Positions 6,935 through 15,701 of a stretch of 64,000 nucleotides of DNA are shown here, one piece after another; position 1 is the first letter of the stretch, and each line of letters opens with the position of its first letter. This DNA is from Natrinema amylolyticum (GTDB lineage Archaea > Halobacteriota > Halobacteria > Halobacteriales > Natrialbaceae): NCBI RefSeq assembly GCF_020515625.1, contig NZ_JAIWPJ010000002.1, positions 310,001 through 374,000 of the forward strand. The letters run 5' to 3'. The notes beneath the pieces are model-generated. The model was not told the DNA's origin and made no database searches. It worked only from the letters and a program-made list of their open reading frames with translations. The position numbers and the translations under genes were made by a program.

Positions 6935-8437
6935 TCACTCGGTGTCTATCTCCAGCGTGACGCCGAATGGATGTGCCGTCATATCATAATGAGGGCCGTT
7001 CAGCCCTACCTCGAGCGATGCCCACCCACGGTAGGTCCCATCGGATACAGACTCAGGTAACGTGTACGCTCGAGTGATAGACTGGCCCGCAACCAGGGTG
7101 TCACGCTGGCGGTTGACGATCACTCGGTCAGGGGTAGCATATTCGGCATCTTTTCTGTCAGCCTCGTCCTGATCCACCTCCTGCCACTCGATGCGGTCAT
7201 CGACAGGCGTCTCCAGTCGGTGACGTTCGTCCCCATCGCCGGCCCACAGTACACTCGGGAGATGACGTTCGTCCCCATCGCCGACCCACAGTACACTCGG
7301 GAGAAGTCCGTGGCTTTGCAATATTACCTCGTCGTCCTCCTCGACGGTCTCGTCGGGCGAGATCGTGATCTCGAAAGTCGGACGCTCTACGTCGGAGACC
7401 GGAGTAACTGTGAGGTTGATGGGGTGATCGCGGTCGGGTTCCTCGACGCGGACCTCGTACACCTCGCCCTCGTGCCGGACGTACGGATCCATGACGTCCC
7501 TGCGAGAGGAGGTGACGTATTCCCAGTACAGGTCGGGAATCTCATCCGTCCGATACTCCCGCTGGTCGGTCGAGATGGTCTCAGCACGATGTGGCGAGGC
7601 AATCGCAGTCCCGAGAAATGAGCGAAGTTCGGGATCGAACTCGTCAATATCGAGGATTTCCTGCCCCCTCAGATCCCTCTCAGTGAGTTCCTCGACCCTG
7701 ATCGTGTACGGGACGCCGGGGTCCTCAACGTCGGCCTCGATGGGAGCAACTATCTGTGGCGTCTCGAGGTAATCGTATGTCTCGACGAAAGACGCAACCT
7801 CCTCGGGAACGATCGATCTACGATACGAGTCACGTGGCGAGCCCGGCGTCAGGGCGGCGAGCGTGTCGACAAACGCCTCGACGAGTTCGGAGTCAACATC
7901 GTCCTCAAAGTGGGCGATGCGGTCGGGGTCGACATCGATGTCGTCGGGATCGCCAGCGTCGGAATGGTTTCTGTCTAATCGGTAGACGTACTCCGGAACC
8001 GCGGCAGCGAACTTGTACTCCTGGCCATCGAGTTCGACATACGGGAGGTACCGATAGCCGATCCCGAACCGCCGGAACTCGTCGATCGACTGTAGCAGCC
8101 CCTCGGAGGGATCCACTGTCTGGAACTCGCCGTCGTCTCGAGCTTCCCGTATCGCCGTCTCGAAGTCCGGATGCCGATCCTCAGCAGAGAGGATGTTTCT
8201 TTGATTAATCCCTTGATTAATTCCTGTCGGGTGGCTCACCTCGTCGACGTGGACGCGGTACTGTGCCGTCGTTAGGTCGACATCGATGCGGGGATCTTCC
8301 GACGGGACCCCGGTAGGGGTGTCATCAGGTATGTCGTTCGACTGTGGACTGGTTGTCTGCTCGTCGGCGACATCGCTACACCCTGCTACGGCGGTGAGAC
8401 TCCCGCCGACGAGTGTGAGGAGGGCACGGCGGTACAT
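6935..8437 (-). CDS. Predicted lipoprotein, unknown function, with internal 14-residue tandem repeat
   Basis: 500 residues from ATG 8437 (MYRRALLTLVGGSLTAVAGCSD), which gives a lipoprotein signal with lipobox TAVAGC. An acidic Thr/Ser/Pro-rich linker follows. The remainder is a large extracytoplasmic acidic domain with several YRV, YKFAAAVPEYVYRLDRN and YTIRVEEL beta segments. A tandem duplication near residues 379-406 repeats LPSVLWxGDGDERH. The last 90 residues (DRVIVNRQRDTLVAGQSITRAYTLPE and FGVTLEID) look like an immunoglobulin-like beta domain. I do not recognise the family. It is an accessory gene, isolated on both sides. Confidence 0.75.
   Translation of the reverse strand: MYRRALLTLVGGSLTAVAGCSDVADEQTTSPQSNDIPDDTPTGVPSEDPRIDVDLTTAQYRVHVDEVSHPTGINQGINQRNILSAEDRHPDFETAIREARDDGEFQTVDPSEGLLQSIDEFRRFGIGYRYLPYVELDGQEYKFAAAVPEYVYRLDRNHSDAGDPDDIDVDPDRIAHFEDDVDSELVEAFVDTLAALTPGSPRDSYRRSIVPEEVASFVETYDYLETPQIVAPIEADVEDPGVPYTIRVEELTERDLRGQEILDIDEFDPELRSFLGTAIASPHRAETISTDQREYRTDEIPDLYWEYVTSSRRDVMDPYVRHEGEVYEVRVEEPDRDHPINLTVTPVSDVERPTFEITISPDETVEEDDEVILQSHGLLPSVLWVGDGDERHLPSVLWAGDGDERHRLETPVDDRIEWQEVDQDEADRKDAEYATPDRVIVNRQRDTLVAGQSITRAYTLPESVSDGTYRGWASLEVGLNGPHYDMTAHPFGVTLEIDTE
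7220..7303. repeat. 42-bp tandem duplication inside the lipoprotein gene
   Basis: Two adjacent 42-bp copies (7220-7261 and 7262-7303) differ at two positions only. The length keeps the reading frame and gives LPSVLWVGDGDERH followed by LPSVLWAGDGDERH in the protein. The near identity suggests a recent slippage or unequal exchange event. Confidence 0.9.
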
Positions 8438-8616
8438 ACCTTCGAGGTGCAAACGTCAACATGATAAAATTTTTGCAGTCAGTACGGCACAATTCGATCG
8501 GATCGACGAGAATAGGCCCCATACTATCGTAGACCTCCTCTGACTTCAGCGTCCGACCACAATATCTCTATTAACCAGTTACTTCAGCACAGTTGGTTGG
8601 GATAAATAGAGTCGGT

Positions 8617-8727
8617 TTACTGCATCCATTCTCTATATTCAGCAGGCAACTTTTGGCATCCTTCGGATAAATCAATAGCTGCCTCGGTAACTGCTTGTCC
8701 TGTACGTATCGTGAATTCCGTGGCCAA
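8617..8727 (-). pseudogene. Short protein-like remnant of unknown origin
   Basis: A stop-free minus-strand stretch reads SELATEFTIRTGQAVTEA, continuing AIDLSEGCQKLPAEYREWMQ and a stop. Its composition (amphipathic, helix-forming, PAEYREWM end) looks like true protein, unlike the surrounding frames. A TTG at 8727 could start it, giving 36 residues; in-frame stops lie just upstream. It may be the decayed C-terminus of a lost gene or a very small protein. The rest of the 8438-8823 gap shows nothing else. Confidence 0.3.
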
Positions 8728-8823
8728 CTCTGAATACCGAAACTATAGTACAAACTACTGGTAGTGTCGGCTCTCCGGAGCAGTCCGATCGACATTCGTC
8801 CGGTAGCGTACCGGTAGCCGCGC

Positions 8824-10002
8824 TCAGTTCGAGGCCGTCGCCGTCTCGTCCCGAAGCACTGCGCGATAGCGCTCGCCCGCCGAATCGTCGGCCGCGAGCG
8901 CGTCCCGGATCGTCGGCGAGATCCAGTCGCGATTTCCGTCCGACCCGCCGCTCCCTGCACCGTCGGCGACCCGCCCGTCGAACCCGTCCGTTCGCAGGGC
9001 CGGCGGCAGGAACCGCTCGTAGACCGGGAGCCGTTCCCCGAGCGGGAGGGCCGCCGACGCGGCGATCTCCTCGAGTTCCCTGAGCGCGGGCCACGTGTAG
9101 TCGGGGTTGATGTGGTCGTCGGTGACCGGCGAGACGCCCCCCAGATCGTCGACGCCGCAATCGATCAGTTCCTTCGCGGGGGCGAGGTTCGGCGGCACCT
9201 GCACCGAGACCTCCTCGGGTAGGGCGACGCGAGCCATCGCCGTCACCTGCCGCATCGTCGCGAGATCGGGCGAGCCGTCCGACCAGCGTTCGTTGTCCAC
9301 GACGGGCTGGACGATCACCTCCTGGATGTGATCGTAGCGCTCGTGGAGTTCGCGGATGGCCAGCAGGCTCTCCGCGCGGTCGCGCCAGTTCTCGCCGATC
9401 CCGACGAGAATCCCGGTCGTGAAGGCGACGTCGAGTCCGCCCGCGTTTTTGAGGGTGCGCAGCCGCTGGCCCGGCACCTTGCGCCGCGGCCCGGCGTGGG
9501 CTCCGACCTCGGCGGTCGTCTCGAGCATCACGCCCATGCTGGCGTTGACGTCCGCGACGGTCGCCAGCTGCTCGCGGGTCTGGTCGCCCGGGTTCGCGTG
9601 GGGGAGCAGCCCCTCCTCGAGTGCCACTTCACAGGCCTCGCGCAGGTAGCTGTGGATCGAGTCGTGGCCCCACTCTGCGAGTTGGGCGTGAATCTCGGTG
9701 TAGCGCTCGTCGGGGTCGTCGCCGAACGTGAACAGCGCCTCCGTACAGCCCGCGTCGGCCCCGCGCTGACAGATCTCGCGGATCTCCTCGAGCGAGAGCA
9801 GGGAGGCCTGGCCCGGCGGGTCGAAGTAGGTACAGTAGGTACACGTGTAGCGACAGGCCGTCGTGAGCGGAACGAACACGTTCCGCGAAAACGTCAGCGC
9901 CGACGGTGCCTCGACGTCGCTCGGACTGACCTGCAGGAGGTCTTCGACGGCCGCATCGTCGACCGCGATATCGACGCCGTACTCGCTCGCCCCGGGAAAC
10001 AT
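8824..10002 (-). CDS. cofG: FO synthase subunit 1 (CofG)
   Basis: 392 residues. A radical-SAM enzyme that, with CofH, makes the 7,8-didemethyl-8-hydroxy-5-deazariboflavin chromophore of F420. The cluster motif CRYTCTYC is at Cys50, Cys54 and Cys57. Other family marks are EALFTFGDDPDERY, GLLPHANPGDQTREQL, TGILVGIGENWRDRAESL and DDLGGVSPVTDDHINP. It begins 68 bp downstream of cofC and is almost certainly cotranscribed with it. The C-terminal 40 residues (GAGSGGSDGNRDW region) are low-complexity before a last helix. Confidence 0.95.
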   Translation of the reverse strand: MFPGASEYGVDIAVDDAAVEDLLQVSPSDVEAPSALTFSRNVFVPLTTACRYTCTYCTYFDPPGQASLLSLEEIREICQRGADAGCTEALFTFGDDPDERYTEIHAQLAEWGHDSIHSYLREACEVALEEGLLPHANPGDQTREQLATVADVNASMGVMLETTAEVGAHAGPRRKVPGQRLRTLKNAGGLDVAFTTGILVGIGENWRDRAESLLAIRELHERYDHIQEVIVQPVVDNERWSDGSPDLATMRQVTAMARVALPEEVSVQVPPNLAPAKELIDCGVDDLGGVSPVTDDHINPDYTWPALRELEEIAASAALPLGERLPVYERFLPPALRTDGFDGRVADGAGSGGSDGNRDWISPTIRDALAADDSAGERYRAVLRDETATASN

Positions 10003-10070
10003 TACCTCTCAGTGTCGTCGCTCGGCACATAAGGGCTTCACTTCGCGGTGATATTCATGACAAGAAGACA

Positions 10071-10793
10071 TCACTCCGGCGGACGATCGTCCTCGCGAGC
10101 GACGTCGACCCGCCCGTCCCGATCGTCGAGGACGAACCCGAACTCGCGGAGGCGGGCGGGCGCACGGTGGCTCTCGCGCCCATGGACGAGTACTTCGACC
10201 AGGTCCGCCGGCTCGTCGATGTCGGTCCCCAGCCGGAACGAGTCGACCGTCTCGAGGTCGGCCTCGACCTCGCGGGCGATCTCGCGGTGGTCGAGATAGG
10301 AGGTCCCGTGGTAGTCCACGCGGAACGCGGGGTGGCGGACGACGAGCGCGTTCGTCCCGCCGCCCCGCCCCGGTGCGATCGCGACGTCGGCCGACGTCGT
10401 CAGCAGCGTCTCGAGCGCGTCGGGAGTCGCCAGCGCGAGGTCCGCCATGACGATGGCGACGGGGTCGCGGTTGGGATCGGAATCGGAACCACTGTCCACG
10501 CCGTCTCCCTCGTTCCCGCCGTCGCTGCCGGGCAGCCGCGCGTTGACCGCCTCGGTCAGTGGCCGCTCGTCAACTGTGACCGAGGTGGCCGCAGTGACCT
10601 CGCCCGGAAGCTCGAGGTCGTCGACCGCGAGCGGGGCGGTCGAGACGACCGTCGGCTCGTGGCCCGCTGCGACGATCGCACGCAGTACATCGGCGAGCAT
10701 CGCGCGGGCGAACCGCGAGCGCTCGCCCGGAGAGAGCACGGACTCGAGGCGAGTCTTCGGCGTCTCGGCGGCGAACGGGACCACGACGCGCAT
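10071..10793 (-). CDS. cofC: 2-phospho-L-lactate guanylyltransferase (CofC)
   Basis: 240 residues. CofC activates 2-phospho-L-lactate with GTP for transfer to FO in F420 synthesis. The N-terminus MRVVVPFAAETPKTRLESVLSPGERSRFARAML matches the nucleotidyltransferase start of the family. IVMADLALATPDALETLL and DVAIAPGRGGGTNALVVR carry the nucleotide- and substrate-binding segments, and DYHGTSYLDHREIAREVE and DIDEPADLVEVL the C-terminal ones. An Asp/Gly-rich insertion near residues 95-118 (GSDGGNEGDGVDSGSDSDPN) is a typical halophilic loop. It is the first gene of cofC-cofG. Confidence 0.94.
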   Translation of the reverse strand: MRVVVPFAAETPKTRLESVLSPGERSRFARAMLADVLRAIVAAGHEPTVVSTAPLAVDDLELPGEVTAATSVTVDERPLTEAVNARLPGSDGGNEGDGVDSGSDSDPNRDPVAIVMADLALATPDALETLLTTSADVAIAPGRGGGTNALVVRHPAFRVDYHGTSYLDHREIAREVEADLETVDSFRLGTDIDEPADLVEVLVHGRESHRAPARLREFGFVLDDRDGRVDVAREDDRPPE

Positions 10794-10969
10794 CTGAATC
10801 TGATTGTGGTACTCCGAGCGCGCTCAAAAGCGCGTCGGAGTGTGACCGGCCGTCGGCGGTGACCGCCGTCGCGAGCGGATCACTCGCCGCTATCGAACGG
10901 TGGTATCGATCGCCGCGCCCCCTGACACGAGTCCGGCCCTCGCGCCGTCGAATACGAAAGAACGGCGGC

Positions 10970-12154
10970 CTAGAACAGCGGCTCGAGCTCGTCTTCGTCG
11001 TCCTCGACGAGTTCCTCGAGGTTCTCCTCGCTCTCCTGTTGGATGTCGTCGATGTTGTCCTGTGCCTCGATAGCGACCTGCTGGAGGCGCTTGATCCGCG
11101 GGACGTTCGTCACGCCCGAGAGCAAGATCGCCGCGGCCACCTCGGGCTCTTCTCGGGGGAAGTCGCCACCGCGAACTTCCATGCTGCCCGTTTCCTCCTC
11201 GAGCCACTTGCGGCCGCGTTCGATGCCTTTCCGGTTCAGGTACTCCGGCGGACCGGAGAGCACGAGCAGGGCGCGCTCCGTGCCTTCGATCTCGCAGGGG
11301 AGCGTGAGTCGGCCGAGTGCGGCCTTGCGGACGAGGCTCGTGATGCGGTTGGTCGTGTTCGCGGCGTCGAGATCGTCGTCCGTCCCGCCGCCACCGTCGC
11401 CGGTGAACCGCGAGAGCAGCCCGCCGCCGGAGTTGAGTTCGACTTCCTCGGAGGCGAATCCGACGGTGGAGACGCCGCCGCCGGAGAGCGTGTTGATGAT
11501 CTCCGAGGAGTCGACGACGCTCTCGGCTACTTCCTGGCCGTCGCCGACTTCGCCAGCTCCGAAGAGGATGCCGAACCGGCGGACGATCTCCTCGTTGATC
11601 TGGTCGTAGCCGCCCTCAACGGACTCGCCGGTCTGTCGCCAGGAGTCGTTGTCGAAGACGAGCAGGTTGTCGACTTCGCGAACGAACGTCTGGAAGGACC
11701 GCGCCGCGTTGAGCGTATAGATTCCGCCTTCGTCCGTGCCCGGCAGGACGCCGAGCCCGTAGACGGGGATCGTGTAGATTCGCTTGAGGTGTTTGGCGAG
11801 GACCGGCGCGCCGCCCGATCCGGTACCGCCGCCCATCCCGGAAACGATCAGGAAGGCGTCGACCTCGTGAGTCGGGATCTGGTCGATGGCGTTTTGGACC
11901 TCGTCGATGTCCTCCTCGGCGACTTCCGCGCCGAGCTCGTTGTCAGCACCCACGCCGTGGCCCTTCACCCGGGCCTGGCCGATGAGTACGCGATTCTCCT
12001 GTGGAATATTATCCAGACCCATGAGGTCCGCTTTCGCGGAGTTGACAGCGATCGCTGCCCGGACGATTCCGCTACCCGTCCGATCGTCGTAATCGAGGAA
12101 CCGATCGACGATTTTGCCACCGGCCTGTCCGAATCCGATCATCGCCAGCTTCAT
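10970..12154 (-). CDS. cetZ1: Tubulin-like protein CetZ (CetZ1 type)
   Basis: 394 residues. CetZ is the archaeal tubulin/FtsZ-superfamily GTPase that polymerises beneath the membrane and controls cell shape and rod development in haloarchaea. The N-terminus MKLAMIGFGQAGGKIVDRF, the tubulin signature GMGGGTGSGGAP (about 107-117) and the T-loop region VLPGTDEGGIYTLNAA are clear. A very acidic tail (SEENLEELVEDDEDELEPLF) is typical of CetZ1. The sequence is close to what I remember of the conserved CetZ1 group. It appears monocistronic, with a TATA element about 50 bp upstream. Confidence 0.95.
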   Translation of the reverse strand: MKLAMIGFGQAGGKIVDRFLDYDDRTGSGIVRAAIAVNSAKADLMGLDNIPQENRVLIGQARVKGHGVGADNELGAEVAEEDIDEVQNAIDQIPTHEVDAFLIVSGMGGGTGSGGAPVLAKHLKRIYTIPVYGLGVLPGTDEGGIYTLNAARSFQTFVREVDNLLVFDNDSWRQTGESVEGGYDQINEEIVRRFGILFGAGEVGDGQEVAESVVDSSEIINTLSGGGVSTVGFASEEVELNSGGGLLSRFTGDGGGGTDDDLDAANTTNRITSLVRKAALGRLTLPCEIEGTERALLVLSGPPEYLNRKGIERGRKWLEEETGSMEVRGGDFPREEPEVAAAILLSGVTNVPRIKRLQQVAIEAQDNIDDIQQESEENLEELVEDDEDELEPLF

Positions 12155-12197
12155 TGTTTGTCAGGGGGCTCCGTTGGATTGGTACCAGTGCAATGGA

Positions 12198-12208
12198 GGA
12201 TATAAATC
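12198..12208 (-). promoter_or_regulatory. TATA-type promoter of cetZ
   Basis: On the minus strand the sequence reads GATTTATATCC, a good haloarchaeal TATA element. A start site about 26 bp downstream would fall near 12177, leaving a leader of about 23 nt before the ATG at 12154. Confidence 0.5.
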
Positions 12209-12370
12209 TTGTGCAAATCTGACTTTCTCGATTGAGTTACTATTGAAGCTAATCGACGGAACGAGACGGTATTCGGGCCGATTCTGTGTCCGAAAAAACG
12301 GTGTCACTCGACCCATAGATATTTTTACATCAGAGGCGGCGAGTGAAATCCGAACGACCGGGCGGCGACG

Positions 12371-13291
12371 TCAAACCGTTTCCGGACGTTTCTCCCGGGT
12401 ACCGGTTCGCTCGAGGCCGAGATACGAACCGAGCGTCCGCAGGTCCGCGGGATCGCGGCCGAACGCGGTCACGTCGTTGTCGTCGACCGTGTTGTCGAAC
12501 TCGAGCGATCGGGCCTGATCGGGGCCGAAGGGGACGAACGGGAGCGAGTCGACCGCGGAGAGGCCCAGTTTCGCCAGCCCCATCGGGATCGAGACGATCG
12601 TGACGTCTTTTCCCTCGGCCGCGTAGACCAGCTCCGTGATGTCTGCGAGCGTAGCGATCTGTGGCCCGGCGAGCTCGTAGGTTTCGCCGACGTGGGCGTC
12701 GTCCTCGAGCGTCTCGGCCAGCATCGGGACGAGGTCGCCGATCCAGATAGGCTGGAACCGCGTCTTTCCACCGCCCGGCAATCCCGTCACGTACGGCGTC
12801 GTCAGGGTCTTCGTGAACTCGATGAACTCGCTGCCGTCGCCGAAGACGACCGACGGGCGAACGATCGTCCACTCGAGCGAGGACTCCGTGACAACTGCCT
12901 CGGCCTTCCCCTTGGCGCGGATATAGGCCGTCGCACCGTTCGGATCGGCACCGAGCGCGCTTATCTGAAGGAATCGAGTGGCGTCGCCGGCTTCGGCGGC
13001 CCGGACGAGGTTCTCGGTGCCCCCGAGGTGGACTTCCTCGTGACCCGGCCCGCCGCGGGGCTTGTAGAGCGGCGAGAGCGAGACGAGGTTGACGACGGCG
13101 TCGTGGTCCGCCACCGTATTGGCGATCGAATCGTAGGCGCTGACGTCGCCCATCGCAGACTCCACGCCGTCGGGGAGCCCCTCATCGTCCGGGGATCGAG
13201 AGAGTGCCGTCACCTCGTGGCCGCGCTCGACCAGTTCCGCACACAGGTTCGTGCCGATGAAGCCGGTGCCACCGGCGACGAGGACGTTCAT
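12371..13291 (-). CDS. NAD(P)-binding epimerase-like protein (complex I NDUFA9-like)
   Basis: 306 residues from ATG 13291 (MNVLVAGGTGFIGTNLCAELV). This is an atypical extended SDR: glycine motif GGTGFIG at 7-13, GDVSAYDSI, then FLQISALGADPNGATAYIRAKGKAE, where the usual YxxxK becomes a YIRAKGKAE arrangement typical of the NDUFA9/UDP-sugar-like group. WTIVRPSVVFGDGSEF and FQPIWIGDLV follow. Relatives bind NADPH and may act as a structural subunit or in quinone or glycan metabolism. The role is not assignable here. It is divergent from tmk with 100 bp between. Confidence 0.85.
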   Translation of the reverse strand: MNVLVAGGTGFIGTNLCAELVERGHEVTALSRSPDDEGLPDGVESAMGDVSAYDSIANTVADHDAVVNLVSLSPLYKPRGGPGHEEVHLGGTENLVRAAEAGDATRFLQISALGADPNGATAYIRAKGKAEAVVTESSLEWTIVRPSVVFGDGSEFIEFTKTLTTPYVTGLPGGGKTRFQPIWIGDLVPMLAETLEDDAHVGETYELAGPQIATLADITELVYAAEGKDVTIVSIPMGLAKLGLSAVDSLPFVPFGPDQARSLEFDNTVDDNDVTAFGRDPADLRTLGSYLGLERTGTREKRPETV

Positions 13292-13391
13292 GGACGGAAT
13301 ATGACTCCGCAGCGATAAATAGTGGGCGGCTACGTGAGAAGGCGACTCGAGGCTCGACAGATTGTAGTAGCCGTCACGACGAGAGGCGACC

Positions 13392-13994
13392 ATGCTCGTC
13401 ACGCTCGAGGGACTGGACGGCAGCGGCAAGACGACGGTCCGGGAGGCGCTCGAGGAGCGCTATCCCGACGCCGTGTTCACGCGCGAACCGACGGACGACT
13501 CCTGGTACGGCGACGCCGTCTATCGCTCGATCGAGGACGACGACGCCGACCCGCTGGCGGAACTCTTCCTCTACACCGCCGATCACGCCGACCACCTCTC
13601 GCGGGTGATCGACCCCGCCCTCGAGCGCGGCGACCTCGTGATCTCCGACCGGTACTCGGACTCGCGGTTCGCCTATCAGGGTGCGACGCTCGCCGCAGCC
13701 GACGGCCACGACCTCGACGATCCGCTCGAGTACGTCATCGACATCCACCGGCCGTTCTCGACCGAGCCGGACCTGACAGTCTACCTCGATCTCGATCCCG
13801 AGGCCGCCGCGACCCGCGCGGGAACGACGAACAAGTTCGAACGAGCCGAGTACCTCGAGGCGGTCCGCGAGAACTACGAGCGGCTGATCGAGCGCGACCC
13901 CGACCGGTTCGTCCGCGTCGACGCGACGCAGTCGCCCGATGCGGTGCTCGAGGCGGTGACGGACGCGATCGCGACGGCGGCGGACTCCGAGTAG
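13392..13994 (+). CDS. tmk: Thymidylate kinase (dTMP kinase)
   Basis: 200 residues. Phosphorylates dTMP to dTDP for DNA synthesis. Walker A is [11 protein letters not shown] (5-15). The dTMP-binding DR motif appears as [15 protein letters not shown]. The [11 protein letters not shown] segment corresponds to the TREPGG region. [15 protein letters not shown] and [16 protein letters not shown] form the lid and base regions. Length and domain order are normal. It is monocistronic, with the leaderless-type start at 13392 about 100 bp from the divergent epimerase start. Confidence 0.94.
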   Translation: MLVTLEGLDGSGKTTVREALEERYPDAVFTREPTDDSWYGDAVYRSIEDDDADPLAELFLYTADHADHLSRVIDPALERGDLVISDRYSDSRFAYQGATLAAADGHDLDDPLEYVIDIHRPFSTEPDLTVYLDLDPEAAATRAGTTNKFERAEYLEAVRENYERLIERDPDRFVRVDATQSPDAVLEAVTDAIATAADSE

Positions 13995-14100
13995 TCGCTC
14001 TCTCGGCTCTCATCGCTTCGACTGTCCGCGTTCGGCGGAGAAATCTCGACGCCGGATTCGGGCAAAGCCTTTAGTCGTGCCAGAGTGTACCACACCTTCG

Positions 14101-14331
14101 ATGGTCCACGCGTTCATCATGGTGAAGACGGCCGCCGGAAAGTCCGAGGGGCTGCTCGCAGAGATCGACGGCCTCGAGTCGGTCGCCGACGCGCATATCG
14201 TCGCGGGCAACTACGATATCATCGCGGAGGTCGACGCAGCGGAAGTCTACGACGTGCTCCAGACCGTCTCCTCGAGCATTCAGGGGCTGGACGGCGTCAC
14301 CGACACGAAGACGTACATTGCGATGGGATAA
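14101..14331 (+). CDS. Stand-alone Lrp/AsnC ligand-binding (RAM) protein
   Basis: 76 residues from ATG 14101 (MVHAFIMVKTAAGKSEGLL). It consists only of the alpha-beta RAM fold (beta1 VHAFIMVKT, helix SEGLLAEI, SVADAHIVAGNYDIIAEVD, helix VYDVLQTVSSSIQGL, TDTKTYIAMG) and lacks the helix-turn-helix of Lrp. Such proteins bind amino acids or modulate partners by oligomerising. It lies upstream of a TrkA-type gene that is followed by a second RAM gene, suggesting a regulatory module for K+ transport. The preceding in-frame codons MPECTTPS are probably untranslated. Confidence 0.88.
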   Translation: MVHAFIMVKTAAGKSEGLLAEIDGLESVADAHIVAGNYDIIAEVDAAEVYDVLQTVSSSIQGLDGVTDTKTYIAMG

Positions 14332-14494
14332 CGGCTCGGTCACTCGTTCTCGCGAGACGGTCGTCGCGGCCGTCGACGCTCGTTCGATCTTCCTTTCTCC
14401 GTCGGAATCGATCGTCGAGTCGAACGACCCGTTCGACGGTATCCCATGGTAGTCGGGGGCAAACTTATTCACCGGGGCCGGTGTACTCCCGTCC

Positions 14495-15268
14495 ATGCGG
14501 TTCGTGATTATCGGGGCCGGACGGGTCGGTCTGCGCACAGCACGCGTCTTGCGTGACGAGGACCACGAGGTGACGATGGTCGAACGCGACGAACCGACGC
14601 TCAGACGCGCCCGTGACCAGGGCTTTCCCGTCGTCGAGGGCGACGGGTCCCGCGAAGACGTTCTGGAGGAGGCCGGCATCACGGAGGCCGACGCCGTCGG
14701 CGCGCTGACCGGCGACCTCAACGTCAACTTCACCGCCTGCATGATCGGCGACCACTACGGCTGTCGAACCGTCATGCGGATCGACGAGGCCTACCGCGAG
14801 GGGATTTATCGCAAGTACGCCGAGCAGGTCGACGAGATCATCTATCCCGAACGCCTCGGCGCGATCGGCGCGAAAAACGCCCTGCTCGGCGGGACGATCC
14901 GCGCCATCGCCGACATCGCCCCGCATCTGCAGGTCGTCGAACTCACGATCACCAGCGAGGCCCCAGTCAACGGCTACACGATCAGCGAACTGCAACTGCC
15001 CGCCGATGCGACCCTCCTCGCCTTCGGGAAGGGCGAGGCCCCGCTCGAGATTCCCACCGAAGACCTCTCGATCGAGGACGACGACCGACTCGTCGTCCTG
15101 GCTGACTTCGCCGTCCTGAGCGAGGTCCGCCAGCTCCTGGTCGGCGAGACGGCGAAGCGTGCGGCCGCGAACGCGGGCGCGGGCTCGAGTTCAGCGGCGA
15201 CGGAACTGCTGGAGACCGAGACGGACTCGGAGCCGGAGACCGAGTCCGATTCCGGAGGTGTCAACTGA
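14495..15268 (+). CDS. TrkA-type potassium uptake regulatory protein (RCK N + C domains)
   Basis: 257 residues. The RCK_N Rossmann domain starts MRFVIIGAGRVGLRTARVL and continues with HEVTMVERDEP and GDGSREDVLEEAGITEADAV, binding NAD(H) or ATP. The RCK_C domain (about 145-225) contains VVELTITSEAPVNGYTISELQLP and IEDDDRLVVLADFAVLSEVRQLL. A Ser/Glu-rich disordered tail ends the protein. It probably gates a Trk/Ktr potassium transporter encoded elsewhere, since no TrkH/KtrB is in the window. Its stop overlaps the ATG of the next RAM gene by one base, indicating coupling. Confidence 0.9.
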   Translation: MRFVIIGAGRVGLRTARVLRDEDHEVTMVERDEPTLRRARDQGFPVVEGDGSREDVLEEAGITEADAVGALTGDLNVNFTACMIGDHYGCRTVMRIDEAYREGIYRKYAEQVDEIIYPERLGAIGAKNALLGGTIRAIADIAPHLQVVELTITSEAPVNGYTISELQLPADATLLAFGKGEAPLEIPTEDLSIEDDDRLVVLADFAVLSEVRQLLVGETAKRAAANAGAGSSSAATELLETETDSEPETESDSGGVN

Positions 15269-15498
15269 TGGTTACCGCGTTCATCATGATCAAGGCGAAC
15301 ACGGGCGAGGCGGATCGACTCAGAGACAGTATCGAATCCATCGACGGCGTTCAATCGGCTCACATCGTCGCCGGTGACGTCGATCTCATCGCGAAAGCGG
15401 TGGTCGAGACGCCCGCTGAAGTCAAAGCAATCGCGGCCACCCACATCCAGGCCATCGAGGGCGTCGAAGACACACAGACGTACATCGCGATGGACTAA
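15268..15498 (+). CDS. Stand-alone Lrp/AsnC ligand-binding (RAM) protein, second copy
   Basis: 76 residues, a paralogue of the protein at 14101 with the same MVxAFIMxK start and TQTYIAMD end. No DNA-binding domain is present. The ATG overlaps the TrkA stop (tgatg), so translation is probably coupled and the two products may interact or be made in fixed ratio. By analogy with Lrp RAM domains it may bind a small effector at the dimer interface and convey nutrient or osmotic status to K+ uptake. That last step is inference. Confidence 0.88.
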   Translation: MVTAFIMIKANTGEADRLRDSIESIDGVQSAHIVAGDVDLIAKAVVETPAEVKAIAATHIQAIEGVEDTQTYIAMD

Positions 15499-15505
15499 AG
15501 ACGAA

Positions 15506-15534
15506 TTTTTGCCGAGGGCGCGGCGAAGCCGCGC
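15506..15534 (+). terminator. T-tract plus hairpin behind the trkA-RAM operon
   Basis: Seven bases past the stop there is TTTTT (15506-15510), followed by a perfect 7-bp stem GCGCGGC-gaa-GCCGCGC (15518-15534). Archaeal termination uses T-tracts, so the T-run is the likely end point. The hairpin may stabilise or serve another function. Confidence 0.5.
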
Positions 15535-15701
15535 TCTCGTTCCGGGTCAGTCGTCGGCCCGCTCGCTCAGCCTGCGGCTTCGCTCGCGGTGAATTTCGGG
15601 TAACCGCCTGCTCTCCCCCGAGTCGTGAGGATCTCGCGTCTGCTCGAGCCCCATTCTCGGCCACAGAACAAAACCTTGAGTGGGAAACGCTCGTCGGCGG
15701 G

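Noticed and set aside
10859-12205. Long plus-strand frame opposite cetZ
   Set aside because: The minus strand encodes complete CetZ; the plus frame is the usual GC-rich antisense shadow.
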